DNA of 52,189 nucleotides, from contig CXTY01000020.1 of the NCBI GenBank assembly GCA_001404055.1, positions 1 to 52,189 of the forward strand. Direction: 5' to 3'. Source of the DNA: Roseibium album. Lineage in GTDB: Bacteria; Pseudomonadota; Alphaproteobacteria; Rhizobiales; Stappiaceae. The notes under the pieces were generated by a model. It worked only from the letters and a program-made list of their open reading frames with translations. It had not been told where the DNA came from and made no database searches. This document shows, piece by piece, positions 9,401-19,138 of the stretch; position 1 is the stretch's first letter; every line of letters starts with the position of its first letter. The position numbers were made by a program, and so were the translations under genes.

Positions 9401-10414
9401 TCAGTCCAAAAGGCTGTTCACAAGGAACGGCAGGCTCTCGTCGAGCCGGTAGTCGACGCTTGAGTGGTTGTCCTTGAATTCCTGGTATACGTGGGTCACG
9501 CCAGCTGCATCCAGTTTGCGATGGAGACGACGTGACCCGTAAACAAGATTGTATTGATCTACGTCGCCGCATTCGATCCAGAGACCTTTCATGGACCGTA
9601 ATGCGTCCAAATGCTGGTCAACGATGTGAACCGGGTCCCACTGCAACCAGGCATTCCAGCGTTCCTCTATGAGTTCGCAGGTTTCAAGGTCTACGGGTAG
9701 GCGAATGCCGCAAAAGACATCCGGATCAGGATCCGGATCATATGTTGCCGCCATGGCGAAGGTCATGAGATCATGAAGAGCATTTCCAGGGAACTTTGGG
9801 CCTCTTTCAAAGTCTCTTATGAATGCTTCAATGGAACCGGCCTTGCTGATTGCGCGAAGCGCGCTCGGCATCTCTGGAAGATAGCAGAGGTCGAATGCCA
9901 TATCACCGGAATGGCACGCTGCTGCAGACCACACATCAGAGTGTTTCATAGCGTGAATTATTGAACCATAGCCCCCTGATGACTTGCCGAAAATTCCGCG
10001 TTTCCCTTTTCCTCCACAGCGAAACCTACCCTCGACTTCTTCAAGCATTTCCGTCGTTAGCCACGTTGCCCAGGGCCCCATCGCCTGGCTGTCGATATAC
10101 TGGTTGCCACCAAGTCGCGTGAAACAGTCTGGGAAAGCGACAACGACAGGAGGAAGCTCACCATCATGAATGAGTCGGTCGAGTCGTTCAGGGACGTTCT
10201 CGCCGAAGTTCTTCCAATTGACATGCGCTGGCCCACCGGCAGTAAACCCGACAATGTCGACCAGCAAAGGCAAGGTACTGCCATCATGTCCACAGGGCGT
10301 GTAGACTATAATTTCACGTGTCGCCGTGTCACCGAGCCGGTTGTGACCAAGTATTTCGGATCTATGCGAAATCCGGTGGAGTGTGCCGGCTGGAATGTCT
10401 AGGCGCGCGCGCAT
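9401..10414 (-). CDS. Putative esterase (alpha/beta hydrolase, esterase D/Fes-like)
   Basis: A 337-residue serine hydrolase of the putative-esterase family. The nucleophile elbow GKSSGG gives a GxSxG motif with Ser145, and a C-terminal DNHSSVDYR places the catalytic His near residue 317. There is no signal peptide, so it is probably cytoplasmic. AGGAG six bases before the ATG supports the start. It is convergent with the EamA gene with only 24 bp between stops. The substrate is unknown; related enzymes act on S-formylglutathione, siderophore esters or acetyl esters, but none of those pathways is seen here. Confidence 0.8.
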   Translation of the reverse strand: MRARLDIPAGTLHRISHRSEILGHNRLGDTATREIIVYTPCGHDGSTLPLLVDIVGFTAGGPAHVNWKNFGENVPERLDRLIHDGELPPVVVAFPDCFTRLGGNQYIDSQAMGPWATWLTTEMLEEVEGRFRCGGKGKRGIFGKSSGGYGSIIHAMKHSDVWSAAACHSGDMAFDLCYLPEMPSALRAISKAGSIEAFIRDFERGPKFPGNALHDLMTFAMAATYDPDPDPDVFCGIRLPVDLETCELIEERWNAWLQWDPVHIVDQHLDALRSMKGLWIECGDVDQYNLVYGSRRLHRKLDAAGVTHVYQEFKDNHSSVDYRLDESLPFLVNSLLD

Positions 10415-10533
10415 TGATAGCTCCTAAAGAATAAGTCTGGCCAAACTCTTTTCAGGGCACAATTTGGGATTTAGGTCAAGGATGCAGGGTGCCCTTTCTT
10501 GACGAGAGTCCCGGCGGCAGCTAAGCCAGAATC

Positions 10534-11553
10534 ATGACCAAGGCCTTTGTTTCCGGATGCGCCGGACTGACACTCACCGTTGAAGAAATTTCGTTTTTTA
10601 AGGATCATGATCCCTGGGGATTGATCCTGTTTGCTCGGAACATTGACACTCCAGATCAGGTTAGAGCATTGACGTCTACCTTTCGGACTGCCGTCGGCCG
10701 GGAGAATGCGCCGGTTATGGTCGATCAGGAAGGTGGACGTGTTCAACGTTTGAAGCCGCCGCATTGGCCTAAATATCCCGCTCCCAAACTTTTTGGCGAT
10801 TTGTTCGAAGAAGATGCTGATGCAGCCATGCGTGCCGCATGGCTTGGGGCAAGACTGATTTGCGCTGATCTCTATGAGGTCGGGATCACCATTGATTGCC
10901 TGCCTTGCCTTGATGTCCGGTTTCCCGAAACTGTGGATGCGATTGGTGACCGAGCGTTCTCAGCTGATCCTGAAGTTGTGATCGCGCTTGGCCAGTCGAT
11001 GGTTGACGGCGCGAATGCGTCTGGCGTGCTGCCGGTAATCAAACACATTCCTGGTCATGGACGGGCCTGTGTTGACAGTCATTTGGAGCTTCCAAGGGTC
11101 GAAGCAGGCCAATCTTCTTTGGAAAGCGTGGATTTCCGCCCATTCAAGGCACTTTCTCACGTGTCATTGGGCATGACAGCTCATATTGTCTACGCAGGGA
11201 TTGATGCCGATAATGCAGGAACACAAAGTTCGAAAATAGTGCAGGACGTGATCCGAAAGAATATCGGGTTTGATGGTTGTCTGATGAGCGATGACATCTC
11301 GATGCATGCACTTGGTGGCGAGTTTGCGGAACGGTCTCGCAAGATTGTCGATGCGGGCTGCGATATCGTTCTGCACTGCAATGGCGATATGAATGAGATG
11401 CTTGAAGTCTCAGGGGTTGTTCCGGAGCTTTCCGGCAATGCGAAACGGCGCTGTGAGAAAGCACTAAATGGTTTGCACCGTCCGGAACCGGGATTTGATA
11501 AAGATGGCGCTTGGAAAGAGTTTCAGTCTCTGACGGGCTGGCAAGGAGTGTAA
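10534..11553 (+). CDS. nagZ: Beta-N-acetylhexosaminidase NagZ
   Basis: Glycoside hydrolase family 3 enzyme that removes GlcNAc from anhydro-muropeptides during cytoplasmic peptidoglycan recycling. The 339 residues show VDQEGGRVQRL, the KHIPGHGR loop (about 170-177) and the nucleophile loop MSDDISM (Asp about 253), all diagnostic of NagZ. There is no signal peptide. It is the first gene of a tight nagZ-scpA-scpB-ABC run (11-bp gap, 14-bp overlap, 1-bp overlap), the standard alphaproteobacterial order. In this organism the upstream SPOR partner is separated by an accessory block. Confidence 0.95.
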   Translation: MTKAFVSGCAGLTLTVEEISFFKDHDPWGLILFARNIDTPDQVRALTSTFRTAVGRENAPVMVDQEGGRVQRLKPPHWPKYPAPKLFGDLFEEDADAAMRAAWLGARLICADLYEVGITIDCLPCLDVRFPETVDAIGDRAFSADPEVVIALGQSMVDGANASGVLPVIKHIPGHGRACVDSHLELPRVEAGQSSLESVDFRPFKALSHVSLGMTAHIVYAGIDADNAGTQSSKIVQDVIRKNIGFDGCLMSDDISMHALGGEFAERSRKIVDAGCDIVLHCNGDMNEMLEVSGVVPELSGNAKRRCEKALNGLHRPEPGFDKDGAWKEFQSLTGWQGV

Positions 11554-11564
11554 CCGGAGCAGGC

Positions 11565-12407
11565 ATGGCGGAATTGGAGCAAAATAAACCTATTGCAGAG
11601 GATGGCTCCTTTGATCTCCTGAGTACCGTCAACTCGGGTGAGGAACGTGCGGTCTCTGATCCTCAACTGGTTGTTGATGTTGAAGGCTTTGAAGGCCCTA
11701 TGGATCTGCTGCTAGGACTTGCTCGGACCCAAAAGGTGGACCTTACCAAAATATCCATTCTGGAACTGGTCGAACAATATCTGGAATTTGTTGCTGAGGC
11801 GCGTCGTATGCGCCTTGAGCTGGCGGCAGATTATTTGGTCATGGCTGCCTGGCTGGCCTTTTTGAAATCCAAGCTGCTTTTGCCGGAACAAAGGGACGAA
11901 GATGAGCCAACGGGTGAGGAACTCGCTGCGGCGCTCGCATTTCGATTACGCCGTTTGGAGGCAATGCGTGAAGTTTCCGAAAAACTCATGATCCGAAGCC
12001 GGCAGGGCCGGGAGGTCTTTCACCGAGGCGCTCCGGAGACCATGTCGGTACAACACAAAAGTATTTGGGACGCTTCGACTTACGACTTGCTCTCCGCATA
12101 TGCCACGCAGCGGCAGCGCCAATCTGTAACTTCTGTGCGTGTTTTGAAGAGGACTGTCTGGTCGCTCCAGGAGGCGCGGGTACTACTGACCAAACTGGTC
12201 GGGCGCGTAAGCGAATGGGCGCCGCTGAACGCTTATTTGCGCGACTATCTTTACGACAACAAGGACTGGGCAACCATTGTTGCGAGTACCTTTTCAGCAA
12301 GCCTGGAGATGGTGCGCGAAGGAAAGGTTGAAATTCGTCAGGGAGAAGCTTTCTCTCCGGTCTATATCCGTTCCATAGAAAAGGAGCCGGAACATGACAG
12401 CGAATGA
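11565..12407 (+). CDS. scpA: Segregation and condensation protein A
   Basis: Kleisin subunit of the SMC-ScpAB condensin that organises and segregates the chromosome. The 280 residues contain the ScpA N-terminal signature FEGPMDLLLGLARTQKVDLT and the helical segment ADYLVMAAWLAFLKSKLLLP, with a C-terminal winged-helix region. An in-frame start 54 bp earlier overlaps nagZ; the ATG at 11565 is preferred because GGAG lies just upstream and it leaves an 11-bp gap after nagZ. The gene overlaps scpB by 14 bp, indicating translational coupling of the two partners. Confidence 0.93.
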   Translation: MAELEQNKPIAEDGSFDLLSTVNSGEERAVSDPQLVVDVEGFEGPMDLLLGLARTQKVDLTKISILELVEQYLEFVAEARRMRLELAADYLVMAAWLAFLKSKLLLPEQRDEDEPTGEELAAALAFRLRRLEAMREVSEKLMIRSRQGREVFHRGAPETMSVQHKSIWDASTYDLLSAYATQRQRQSVTSVRVLKRTVWSLQEARVLLTKLVGRVSEWAPLNAYLRDYLYDNKDWATIVASTFSASLEMVREGKVEIRQGEAFSPVYIRSIEKEPEHDSE

Positions 12408-13107
12408 GTCCGGTTTTCTGGACCTGGAGCCAGATGTGCAACAAGAAGTCGAGGCCGACACTCAGCCGGATCATTCCGGACTGCGCATGACCGAAGCACT
12501 GCTGTTTGCGTCCTCCGAACCCTTATCTCTGGAAGAGCTGACTTTGCGTCTGCCCGAGGGCAGTGACGTGCTTGGCTTGTTGGAGTATCTGCAGAAGGTC
12601 TACGCAACACGTGGCGTCAATCTGGTTCGGGTTGCCGGAAAATGGTGTTTTCGTACCGCCGAAGATCTTGCCTATCTGATGCATCGCAATGTTGAGGAGC
12701 AGCGCAAACTTTCACGGGCAGCGCTCGAAACCCTGGCGATCATCGCCTATCACCAACCAGTGACACGCGCCGAGATAGAAGAGATCCGCGGCGTTTCAAC
12801 GTCCAAGGGTACACTGGATGTTTTGCTGGAGACTACCTGGATCAGAATGCGAGGCCGACGCAGAACACCGGGACGACCGGTGACTTATGGTACGACGGAC
12901 AATTTTTTAATTCACTTTGGATTGGAAAATGTCAAAGACCTGCCCGGCCTGGAGGAGCTAAAAGGTGCAGGCCTTCTGGACAGCGCAGTCCCTGCCTCCT
13001 TTCTGGTGCCGACGCCCAATGACGATGTTGCATTGACCGAGGACGAGGATCCGCTAGAAGACGGTTCTCTGTTTGATGACGATGCGGACGATGCCGCCGG
13101 GGCCTGA
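12394..13107 (+). CDS. scpB: Segregation and condensation protein B
   Basis: Winged-helix dimer subunit that binds the ScpA kleisin in the SMC complex. The 237 residues contain the typical MTEALLFASSEPLSLEEL start of the folded region at about residue 30, the first winged helix, and the second one with ALETLAIIAYHQPVTRAEIE. The tail after about residue 190 is acidic and disordered-looking. It overlaps scpA by 14 bp and shares one base with the next gene (TGATG). Confidence 0.93.
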   Translation: MTANESGFLDLEPDVQQEVEADTQPDHSGLRMTEALLFASSEPLSLEELTLRLPEGSDVLGLLEYLQKVYATRGVNLVRVAGKWCFRTAEDLAYLMHRNVEEQRKLSRAALETLAIIAYHQPVTRAEIEEIRGVSTSKGTLDVLLETTWIRMRGRRRTPGRPVTYGTTDNFLIHFGLENVKDLPGLEELKGAGLLDSAVPASFLVPTPNDDVALTEDEDPLEDGSLFDDDADDAAGA

Positions 13108-14231
13108 TGTCGAAACAAGACAAGAAGACGTATTCCAACGGGAACAATCACCAGCTGCGCTGGGGTGCACCCGGAACGGCCAGTGCGACAATTGCCGCGG
13201 GTCTTGTCTTTGAAAATGTCTCTCACGATTATGACGGCGTTACTTCTGTCCGGGACATGTCGCTTTCGATCGCACCAGGAGAAATCTTGTGCCTGCTCGG
13301 ACATTCCGGTTGTGGCAAAACGACTCTCATGCGCATCGCTGCAGGTGTTGAACGTCAGAGCCATGGCAGGGTTCTGATCAATGGAAGCGAAGTTGCCGGA
13401 GATGACATCTTTCTTCCGCCGGAAAAACGCGGTGTGGGACTGATGTTTCAGGACTACGCCCTTTTTCCCCACATGAGTATTTTAGCAAATGTGATGTTCG
13501 GTCTGACGAACATGTCGAGAAACGAAGCGAAATCCGCTGCAATGGGTGCACTTGGGAGGGTGGGCCTGACCGATTATGCTGACGACTATCCCCATGCACT
13601 CTCCGGGGGAGAGCAGCAAAGGGTGGCACTTGCACGGGCTCTGGTGCCAAGACCCGGTATCCTGTTGATGGATGAACCCTTTTCAGGACTTGATAAGCGC
13701 TTGCGCGACAATGTGCGCGACGAGACGTTGGCTGTCATACGAGAAACCCGTGCGACTTGCATCATTGTCACGCATGACCCGGAAGAGGCAATGCGTATGG
13801 GAGACAAAATTGCTCTTATGCGCCAAGGTCGCCTCGTTCAGCACGGCAGTGCTTCTGATCTCTATAATCACCCCGCAGACCTGTTCGCCGCCAGGTTCTT
13901 TTCTGAACTCAATCAGTTGGAAGGGCGTGCGAACTCGGATGGTGTCGAGACTGCGCTCGGTCTGTTGCCAGGTGATGGGTTGGAAACAGGCGCTGCCGTT
14001 GATGTCTGCGTACGTCCCCAGGGCGTTATCTTGGGCCGGCCGGGCTTGTGCGGAGTTCCAGGCCGTATCCGTGCCAAACGATTCGTGGGTGAGGTCGAAC
14101 TTCTCACGATCGTGGTTGACGGCATGACCAATCTCCTGCAGGCAAGAGTGCGTGCGGGAACACCGTGGGAGCAGGGAATGGACGTGTCGGTTACAACTGA
14201 TCCAAAAGACGTTCTTGTATTTCCGCGTTAA
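13107..14231 (+). CDS. Fe3+-type ABC transporter ATP-binding protein (FbpC/PotA-like), orphan
   Basis: ATPase of an importer of the ferric iron/polyamine/sulfate class. In its 374 residues are Walker A GHSGCGKTT (65-73), the Q-loop region VGLMFQDYALFPHM, the signature LSGGEQQRVALARAL, Walker B ILLMDEPFSGLD and the H-loop IVTHDPEEAM. A C-terminal TOBE-like part (about 280-374) follows. Residues 1-30 are a polar extension that precedes the usual domain start. The ATG overlaps the scpB stop by one base, so it is likely translated with scpAB. No permease or binding protein is nearby, and no substrate can be assigned safely. Confidence 0.85.
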   Translation: MSKQDKKTYSNGNNHQLRWGAPGTASATIAAGLVFENVSHDYDGVTSVRDMSLSIAPGEILCLLGHSGCGKTTLMRIAAGVERQSHGRVLINGSEVAGDDIFLPPEKRGVGLMFQDYALFPHMSILANVMFGLTNMSRNEAKSAAMGALGRVGLTDYADDYPHALSGGEQQRVALARALVPRPGILLMDEPFSGLDKRLRDNVRDETLAVIRETRATCIIVTHDPEEAMRMGDKIALMRQGRLVQHGSASDLYNHPADLFAARFFSELNQLEGRANSDGVETALGLLPGDGLETGAAVDVCVRPQGVILGRPGLCGVPGRIRAKRFVGEVELLTIVVDGMTNLLQARVRAGTPWEQGMDVSVTTDPKDVLVFPR

Positions 14232-14375
14232 CAGGCCCAAATCTAGTTGGAACTGGTTTCGCTAATCATTCCGTCTAAGAGCTGAAAATGTTCTCGTCGT
14301 GTATGTTGCAGGTTAAGGGCCGTTTTTGTACAAGGGCCGAAAGGGCATTAAAGCCAGTTATCAGGAGTTTGGCGT

Positions 14376-14600
14376 ATGGGCATTAGTATTTGGCAGATCT
14401 TGATCATCGCAGTGGTGGTGGTTCTGCTTTTCGGACGCGGCAAAATATCAGACCTCATGGGTGATGTTGCCAAGGGAATCAAAAGCTTCAAAAAGGGCAT
14501 GGCCGAAGACGATTCTGAGGATTCTCAGAAGACCATCGACCACCAGGCCAACGAAGAAGCACCGTCTGCGAAAGCTGAAGATCAGACCAAAGCGAGCTGA
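14376..14600 (+). CDS. tatA: Twin-arginine translocase subunit TatA
   Basis: Pore-forming subunit of the Tat system exporting folded proteins. In 74 residues: one N-terminal transmembrane helix (about 4-20, [19 protein letters not shown]), the [20 protein letters not shown] amphipathic segment with the conserved Phe-Gly, and an acidic tail. AGGAG precedes the ATG. It leads tatABC on the plus strand; a 144-bp spacer separates it from the ABC ATPase gene. Confidence 0.96.
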   Translation: MGISIWQILIIAVVVVLLFGRGKISDLMGDVAKGIKSFKKGMAEDDSEDSQKTIDHQANEEAPSAKAEDQTKAS

Positions 14601-14641
14601 TCTCAATCTGCATCGCGTCTCCTTAAGGGACGAAATTTCTT

Positions 14642-15139
14642 ATGTTCGATATCGGTTGGACCGAGCTCTTGGTGATCGCCTGCGTGGCGATCATCGTTGT
14701 GGGGCCAAAAGACCTGCCGCGCATGTTGCGCACGCTTGGGCAGACAATGGGGAAAGTGCGACGAATGTCGCGTGAATTCCAGTCGACGTTCAACGACGCG
14801 CTTCGTGATGCTGAACAACACGCAGATATCGCCGACATGAAGAAGCAAGTCGATGATGCCGCAAATTTCAATCCTCTTGGTGATCTGAAAAAGTCGATCG
14901 AAGAGGATATGGCGAAGGTGAAGGACACAGCCAAGTCAACTCCGGCAAAAACGGAGGCTACGACGAAATCGGAAACAGAACCCGAGGCAAAATCTGAACC
15001 AGCAGTGAATTCCAAGGCCACAGAAACCGAACCAGCTGCGCCTTCGAAGCCAGCTGAGTCCGAAGCAGCACCATCAAGTGTGGCTGAAACCGCCGAAGAA
15101 CCGTCGAGCAAGTCGATTACGGAAGATGTGAAAGCATGA
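14642..15139 (+). CDS. tatB: Twin-arginine translocase subunit TatB
   Basis: Substrate-receptor partner of TatC in the inner membrane. The 165 residues start MFDIGWTELLVIACVAIIVV, the TatB-type membrane helix with its conserved Glu8, followed by GPKDLPRMLRTLGQ and a long amphipathic region. The last 65 residues or so are a Lys/Glu/Ala/Pro-rich disordered tail. It overlaps tatC by 4 bp (ATGA), so the two are translationally coupled. Confidence 0.95.
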   Translation: MFDIGWTELLVIACVAIIVVGPKDLPRMLRTLGQTMGKVRRMSREFQSTFNDALRDAEQHADIADMKKQVDDAANFNPLGDLKKSIEEDMAKVKDTAKSTPAKTEATTKSETEPEAKSEPAVNSKATETEPAAPSKPAESEAAPSSVAETAEEPSSKSITEDVKA

Positions 15140-15936
15140 GCCAGGAAGATATCGACGATTCAAAAGCACCACTCGTTGAACATTTGATCGAACTGCGTCA
15201 GCGCCTGATGTGGTCAGTTGCTGCGATCCTGGTGATGTTTATCATTTGCTTCTATTTTGCGAACGACATCTTCAACATTCTCGTCGTTCCCTATGAGCGA
15301 GCCGCAGGCGATACGCGCGAGATCCAGCTGATCTATACCGCTCCGCAGGAATTTTTCTTCACGCAGTTGAAACTTGCTCTTTTCGGCGCGCTTTTCCTCG
15401 CCTTTCCAGTGATAGCAAGTCAAATCTACATGTTTGCAGCACCGGGTCTGTACAAGAATGAGCGCGGAGCTTTCCTGCCGTTCCTGCTAGCGACACCGGT
15501 CCTGTTCCTGATCGGAGCGTGTCTCGTCTATTTCCTGGTCATGCCTATGGCGATGGGCTTCTTCCTGTCGATGGAACAGGCGGGCGAAGCCGGTCAAGCG
15601 GCTATTTCACTTTTGCCCAAGGTCAGTGAATATCTTGGTTTGATCATGATCCTGATCTTCGCGTTCGGTCTGGTGTTTCAGCTCCCAGTGGTGCTGACAC
15701 TGCTTGGACGCGCTGGAATCGTGTCGTGCGACGGCCTTAAGTCGAAACGTAAATATGCGGTTGTTGGCGCATTTGCAGCTGCTGCAATTTTGACACCCCC
15801 AGACCCGATCTCGCAAATCGGTCTTGCGCTGCCAACGTTGCTTCTCTACGAAGTCTCCATTCTGTCTGTGAGATTGGTGGAGCGAAAGCGCGCCGAACGT
15901 GACGCGGAACGCGAAGCCGAAGACGCTGCAGCCTAG
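15136..15936 (+). CDS. tatC: Twin-arginine translocase subunit TatC
   Basis: Polytopic core of the Tat receptor that reads the RR signal peptide. The 266 residues have six hydrophobic helices. The N-terminal APLVEHLIELRQRLMWS carries the conserved HLxELRxR motif, and AAPGLYKNERGAFLPF and AAILTPPDPISQI are further family signatures. The final 25 residues are charged and cytoplasmic. It is translated from an ATG overlapping the end of tatB. Confidence 0.97.
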   Translation: MSQEDIDDSKAPLVEHLIELRQRLMWSVAAILVMFIICFYFANDIFNILVVPYERAAGDTREIQLIYTAPQEFFFTQLKLALFGALFLAFPVIASQIYMFAAPGLYKNERGAFLPFLLATPVLFLIGACLVYFLVMPMAMGFFLSMEQAGEAGQAAISLLPKVSEYLGLIMILIFAFGLVFQLPVVLTLLGRAGIVSCDGLKSKRKYAVVGAFAAAAILTPPDPISQIGLALPTLLLYEVSILSVRLVERKRAERDAEREAEDAAA

Positions 15937-16008
15937 CCGCATTGTTTCTCAGCTTGCCAGTCTGGCGGACGGAAGTCATTTACAACACCCGCCGTTCGGA
16001 AAGCCAAG

Positions 16009-17289
16009 ATGTTTGATATTAAGTGGATTCGGGAAAACGCAGATGCCTTTGACCAGTCGCTGGCCAAAAGAGGTTATGAAGCTTCTTCTGCCAAATTGAT
16101 TGCGTTGGACGAATCGCGGCGATCTCACATCACCAAACTTCAGGAATCTCAGGAACGGCGCAATGCTGCCTCCAAGGAAATTGGTAAGGCAAAGGGAACG
16201 GGCGATGATGCCCGCGCTCAGGAGCTGATTGACGAAGTTGCGCAGATCAAGGCGTTTATCCAGTCCGGTGAAGAAGAAGAGCGTAAACTGGTCACCAACC
16301 TGGAAGAGGCCATGGCCGTCATTCCCAACCTGCCGCACGACGATGTGCCGGTTGGTGAGAATGAAGACGACAATGTGCTGTTGAAAACAGAGGGTGAAAA
16401 GCCGGTTTTCTCGTTCAATGAAGCGCCTAAAGAACATTTTGAACTCGGCGAAGACATGGAAGAAATGGATTTTGCCCGCGCAGCAAACCTCTCCGGTTCT
16501 CGTTTTGTTGTTCTGAAAGGGCAGATCGCACGGCTTGAACGCGCATTAGGCCAGTTCATGATTGATCTGCACACGCAAGAACATGGCTATACCGAGGTAT
16601 CTCCGCCACTTCTGGTAAATAGCGCGCCTCTGTACGGCACCGGCCAACTGCCGAAGTTTGAAGAAGATCTCTTCAAGACTACGACGGATCATTATCTGAT
16701 TCCGACTGCAGAAGTGCCTTTGACGAACCTTGTTGCAGGCGAAATCATTGCAGAGGATCAATTGCCGTTCCGGGTCACTGCACTGACCTATTGTTTCCGA
16801 TCTGAAGCCGGATCTGCAGGACGTGACACACGTGGCATGCTCCGACAGCACCAGTTCCAGAAGTGCGAACTGGTCGCCGCAACGAAGCCTGAAGACTCAC
16901 TGGATGAGCTTGAACGCATGCTTGGCTGTGCTGAGAAGGTTCTGCAAAAACTCGGGCTACACTACCGCGTCATGACGCTATGTACTGGCGACATGGGTTT
17001 TGGTGCGCGTAAAACCTATGACATCGAGGTCTGGTTACCGGGACAGGATGCTTATCGCGAGATCTCGTCATGTTCTGTCTGCGGTGACTTTCAGGCACGG
17101 CGCATGAACGCACGTTATCGTCCGGTTGATGCCAAGCAGACAGTTCATGTTCACACGTTAAACGGATCTGGCATTGCAGTCGGTCGTGCGCTGATCGCGG
17201 TGCTGGAAAACTATCAGAATGGCGACGGGACGATCACCGTTCCAGACGTTTTGCGGCCCTACATGGGTGGCCTTGAAATGATTGGTTGA
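16009..17289 (+). CDS. serS: Serine--tRNA ligase
   Basis: Class II synthetase charging tRNA-Ser and tRNA-Sec. The 426 residues start [20 protein letters not shown], followed by the long antiparallel coiled-coil tRNA-binding arm (about 30-100). The catalytic core includes motif 2 ([20 protein letters not shown]) and motif 3 ([19 protein letters not shown]). Length is standard. It lies between tatC and surE as in many alphaproteobacteria. The 161-bp spacer to surE starts with a GACCTGG/CCAGGTC hairpin without a T tract. Confidence 0.97.
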   Translation: MFDIKWIRENADAFDQSLAKRGYEASSAKLIALDESRRSHITKLQESQERRNAASKEIGKAKGTGDDARAQELIDEVAQIKAFIQSGEEEERKLVTNLEEAMAVIPNLPHDDVPVGENEDDNVLLKTEGEKPVFSFNEAPKEHFELGEDMEEMDFARAANLSGSRFVVLKGQIARLERALGQFMIDLHTQEHGYTEVSPPLLVNSAPLYGTGQLPKFEEDLFKTTTDHYLIPTAEVPLTNLVAGEIIAEDQLPFRVTALTYCFRSEAGSAGRDTRGMLRQHQFQKCELVAATKPEDSLDELERMLGCAEKVLQKLGLHYRVMTLCTGDMGFGARKTYDIEVWLPGQDAYREISSCSVCGDFQARRMNARYRPVDAKQTVHVHTLNGSGIAVGRALIAVLENYQNGDGTITVPDVLRPYMGGLEMIG

Positions 17290-17450
17290 TGACCTGGTTC
17301 TGCTGCCAGGTCAGGCAGCCTGGAATGTAACTATCTTGCGTGGGCGGCTATCGTTTGATGGCTGTCAACCAAGACTGACTTTATTCCCTCAGCGATACAC
17401 CTGCGGGAGCACGGCCAAATTTCAGTTGTATTTCACACGGCGGGTGGCGC

Positions 17451-18209
17451 ATGCGTATTTTGATCACGAATGACGACGGTATTCAGTCGCCGGGATTGAC
17501 CTCTTTGGAGCGAATAGCCAGGACTTTGTCGGATGACGTTTGGGTGGTCGCGCCAGAGACCGACCAGAGCGGCGTCGCTCATTCTCTGACATTGAGCGAT
17601 CCGCTGCGGTTACGTCAGATAGATGATCGGCATTTTGCCTTGAAGGGAACACCCACAGACTGCGTCATCATGGGAGTGCGGAAGGTTTTGCCTGGTTTGC
17701 CGGATCTGGTGCTGTCGGGCATCAATAGGGGGCAAAATCTGGCTGAAGATGTGACCTATTCGGGAACTGTTGCCGGCGCGATGGAGGGTGCGATACTCGG
17801 GATCCGTTCGATTGCCGTTTCTCAGGCCTATGGCTGGGATGTTTCGTCCGAACCTGATTTTTCCACAACCGAAGCCCATGCGCCTGAATTGTTCCGTAAG
17901 CTGATCGATTTTGATCTTCCGTCCTATTCTCTTCTCAACGTCAACTTTCCAGCTTGCAAGGCAGAGGAAGTTAAGGGGCTTAAGGTCACGGTTCAGGGTC
18001 ACCATGAACAAAGCGGTCTTTCGATTGAGGAAAGGCAAGATGGACGTGGCTATCCGTATTACTGGCTGAGATTTCAGGATCGGGGCAAATCCGTTCTTGA
18101 TAATTCAGACCTCCATGCAATTGCGGATGGATATGTTTCCGTTTCGCCGCTACGCATAGATCTTACAGCCCATGATCTGGTGAGCAGCCTGGCAGGGGCG
18201 CTCAAGTAG
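17451..18209 (+). CDS. surE: 5'-nucleotidase SurE
   Basis: Metal-dependent nucleoside monophosphate phosphatase of the stationary-phase survival family. The 252 residues start [15 protein letters not shown], with the metal-binding Asp pair 8-9, followed by [14 protein letters not shown] and [20 protein letters not shown], which hold the remaining metal/phosphate ligands. It leads the classic surE-pcm-nlpD order, 19 bp before pcm. Confidence 0.95.
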   Translation: MRILITNDDGIQSPGLTSLERIARTLSDDVWVVAPETDQSGVAHSLTLSDPLRLRQIDDRHFALKGTPTDCVIMGVRKVLPGLPDLVLSGINRGQNLAEDVTYSGTVAGAMEGAILGIRSIAVSQAYGWDVSSEPDFSTTEAHAPELFRKLIDFDLPSYSLLNVNFPACKAEEVKGLKVTVQGHHEQSGLSIEERQDGRGYPYYWLRFQDRGKSVLDNSDLHAIADGYVSVSPLRIDLTAHDLVSSLAGALK

Positions 18210-18228
18210 TCCCGGAAGGGGAGGATTC

Positions 18229-18921
18229 ATGGCGGGCACGACACCCTCTGTCGATCAGAATGGTAGTTCTTCTACCTTGCCTGATGAAACGGAAGCCCGC
18301 GCCGCCCTCGTTCTGGGGCTTCGCCAACGCGGAGTCGGTGCGAGGGATGTTCTTTCTGCCATAGAGCGAGTGCCCAGACGCCTTTTTCTTTCAGCGCGAC
18401 ATCACGGTCTTGCATACGAAGACGCGGCACTTCCGATTGAGTGTGGTCAGACTGTTTCCGCCCCGTCTCAGGTCGCCTTCACTGTTCAGGCGCTGGATAT
18501 CGCGTCAGAACACGCCGTGTTGGAAATAGGAACAGGATCCGGTTATCAAGCGGCTGTCATTGCACAATTGGCAAAGCGCGTTGAAACACTCGATAGATTC
18601 GCGACACTCACCGATCTTGCCAGCCGGAGATTTTCAGCTCTCAAACTGCAAAATGTCAAAGCCCGGCAAGTGGATGGGTTTGAGGGCCTGAGAAAGAAAG
18701 GCCCTTATGACCGAATCGTCGTGACGGCAGCTGTTCCAGAAGTGCCAGACAGCTGGGTACAGCAGTTAAAACCGGGTGGTTACCTGGTTGCGGCCATTGG
18801 AAGACCCAAGGAAGTCCAGTCACTGATCCGATTTCAGAAAACCGAGAATGTCATGACGGCAGAAAACCTGATGCCGGTCAGAACCGTTATGTTACAGCCC
18901 GGATTGGCCAAGAAACTCTAG
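18229..18921 (+). CDS. pcm: Protein-L-isoaspartate O-methyltransferase
   Basis: SAM-dependent repair enzyme methylating L-isoaspartyl residues in damaged proteins. The 230 residues contain the PCMT signature YEDAALPIECGQTVSAPSQ and the SAM-binding motif VLEIGTGSGYQAAVIAQL. The first 25 residues are a polar extension; GGGGAGG before the ATG supports this start. It follows surE closely and precedes nlpD by 200 bp, the order seen in many proteobacteria. Confidence 0.93.
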   Translation: MAGTTPSVDQNGSSSTLPDETEARAALVLGLRQRGVGARDVLSAIERVPRRLFLSARHHGLAYEDAALPIECGQTVSAPSQVAFTVQALDIASEHAVLEIGTGSGYQAAVIAQLAKRVETLDRFATLTDLASRRFSALKLQNVKARQVDGFEGLRKKGPYDRIVVTAAVPEVPDSWVQQLKPGGYLVAAIGRPKEVQSLIRFQKTENVMTAENLMPVRTVMLQPGLAKKL

Positions 18922-19076
18922 TGCCTTATCGCGGGACTGGCTTCAAGCGTGATTCCCTGCGATCGATACACCCCTAAATTTACTATAAGTACGTTGAATA
19001 TCCCGAATTGCGCTTAGGCAAGTGCTGATAAAATAGGGATTTTCGCGGAAATTTGCGCAGGCCTTTAGTCTTTATA

Positions 19077-19092
19077 AACCTTACTGCCGTCT
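19077..19092 (+). repeat. 16-nt motif upstream of nlpD, identical to one upstream of the L,D-transpeptidase
   Basis: AACCTTACTGCCGTCT occurs here, about 45 bp before the nlpD start, and again at 33751-33766. Both copies lie in non-coding DNA ahead of periplasmic cell-wall genes, directly after AT-rich -10-like sequence (TTTATAAA here, TATAGTATT in the other). It could be a shared regulator site or 5'-UTR element. Confidence 0.4.
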
Positions 19093-19138
19093 ACTCTTAA
19101 CCATAACAGCCACAGTCAGCGGTTTGAGTAAGGCGATG

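Noticed and set aside
17291..17312. GACCTGG/CCAGGTC hairpin after serS as a terminator
   Set aside because: There is no T tract on either strand; it may be a weak structure but cannot be called an intrinsic terminator.
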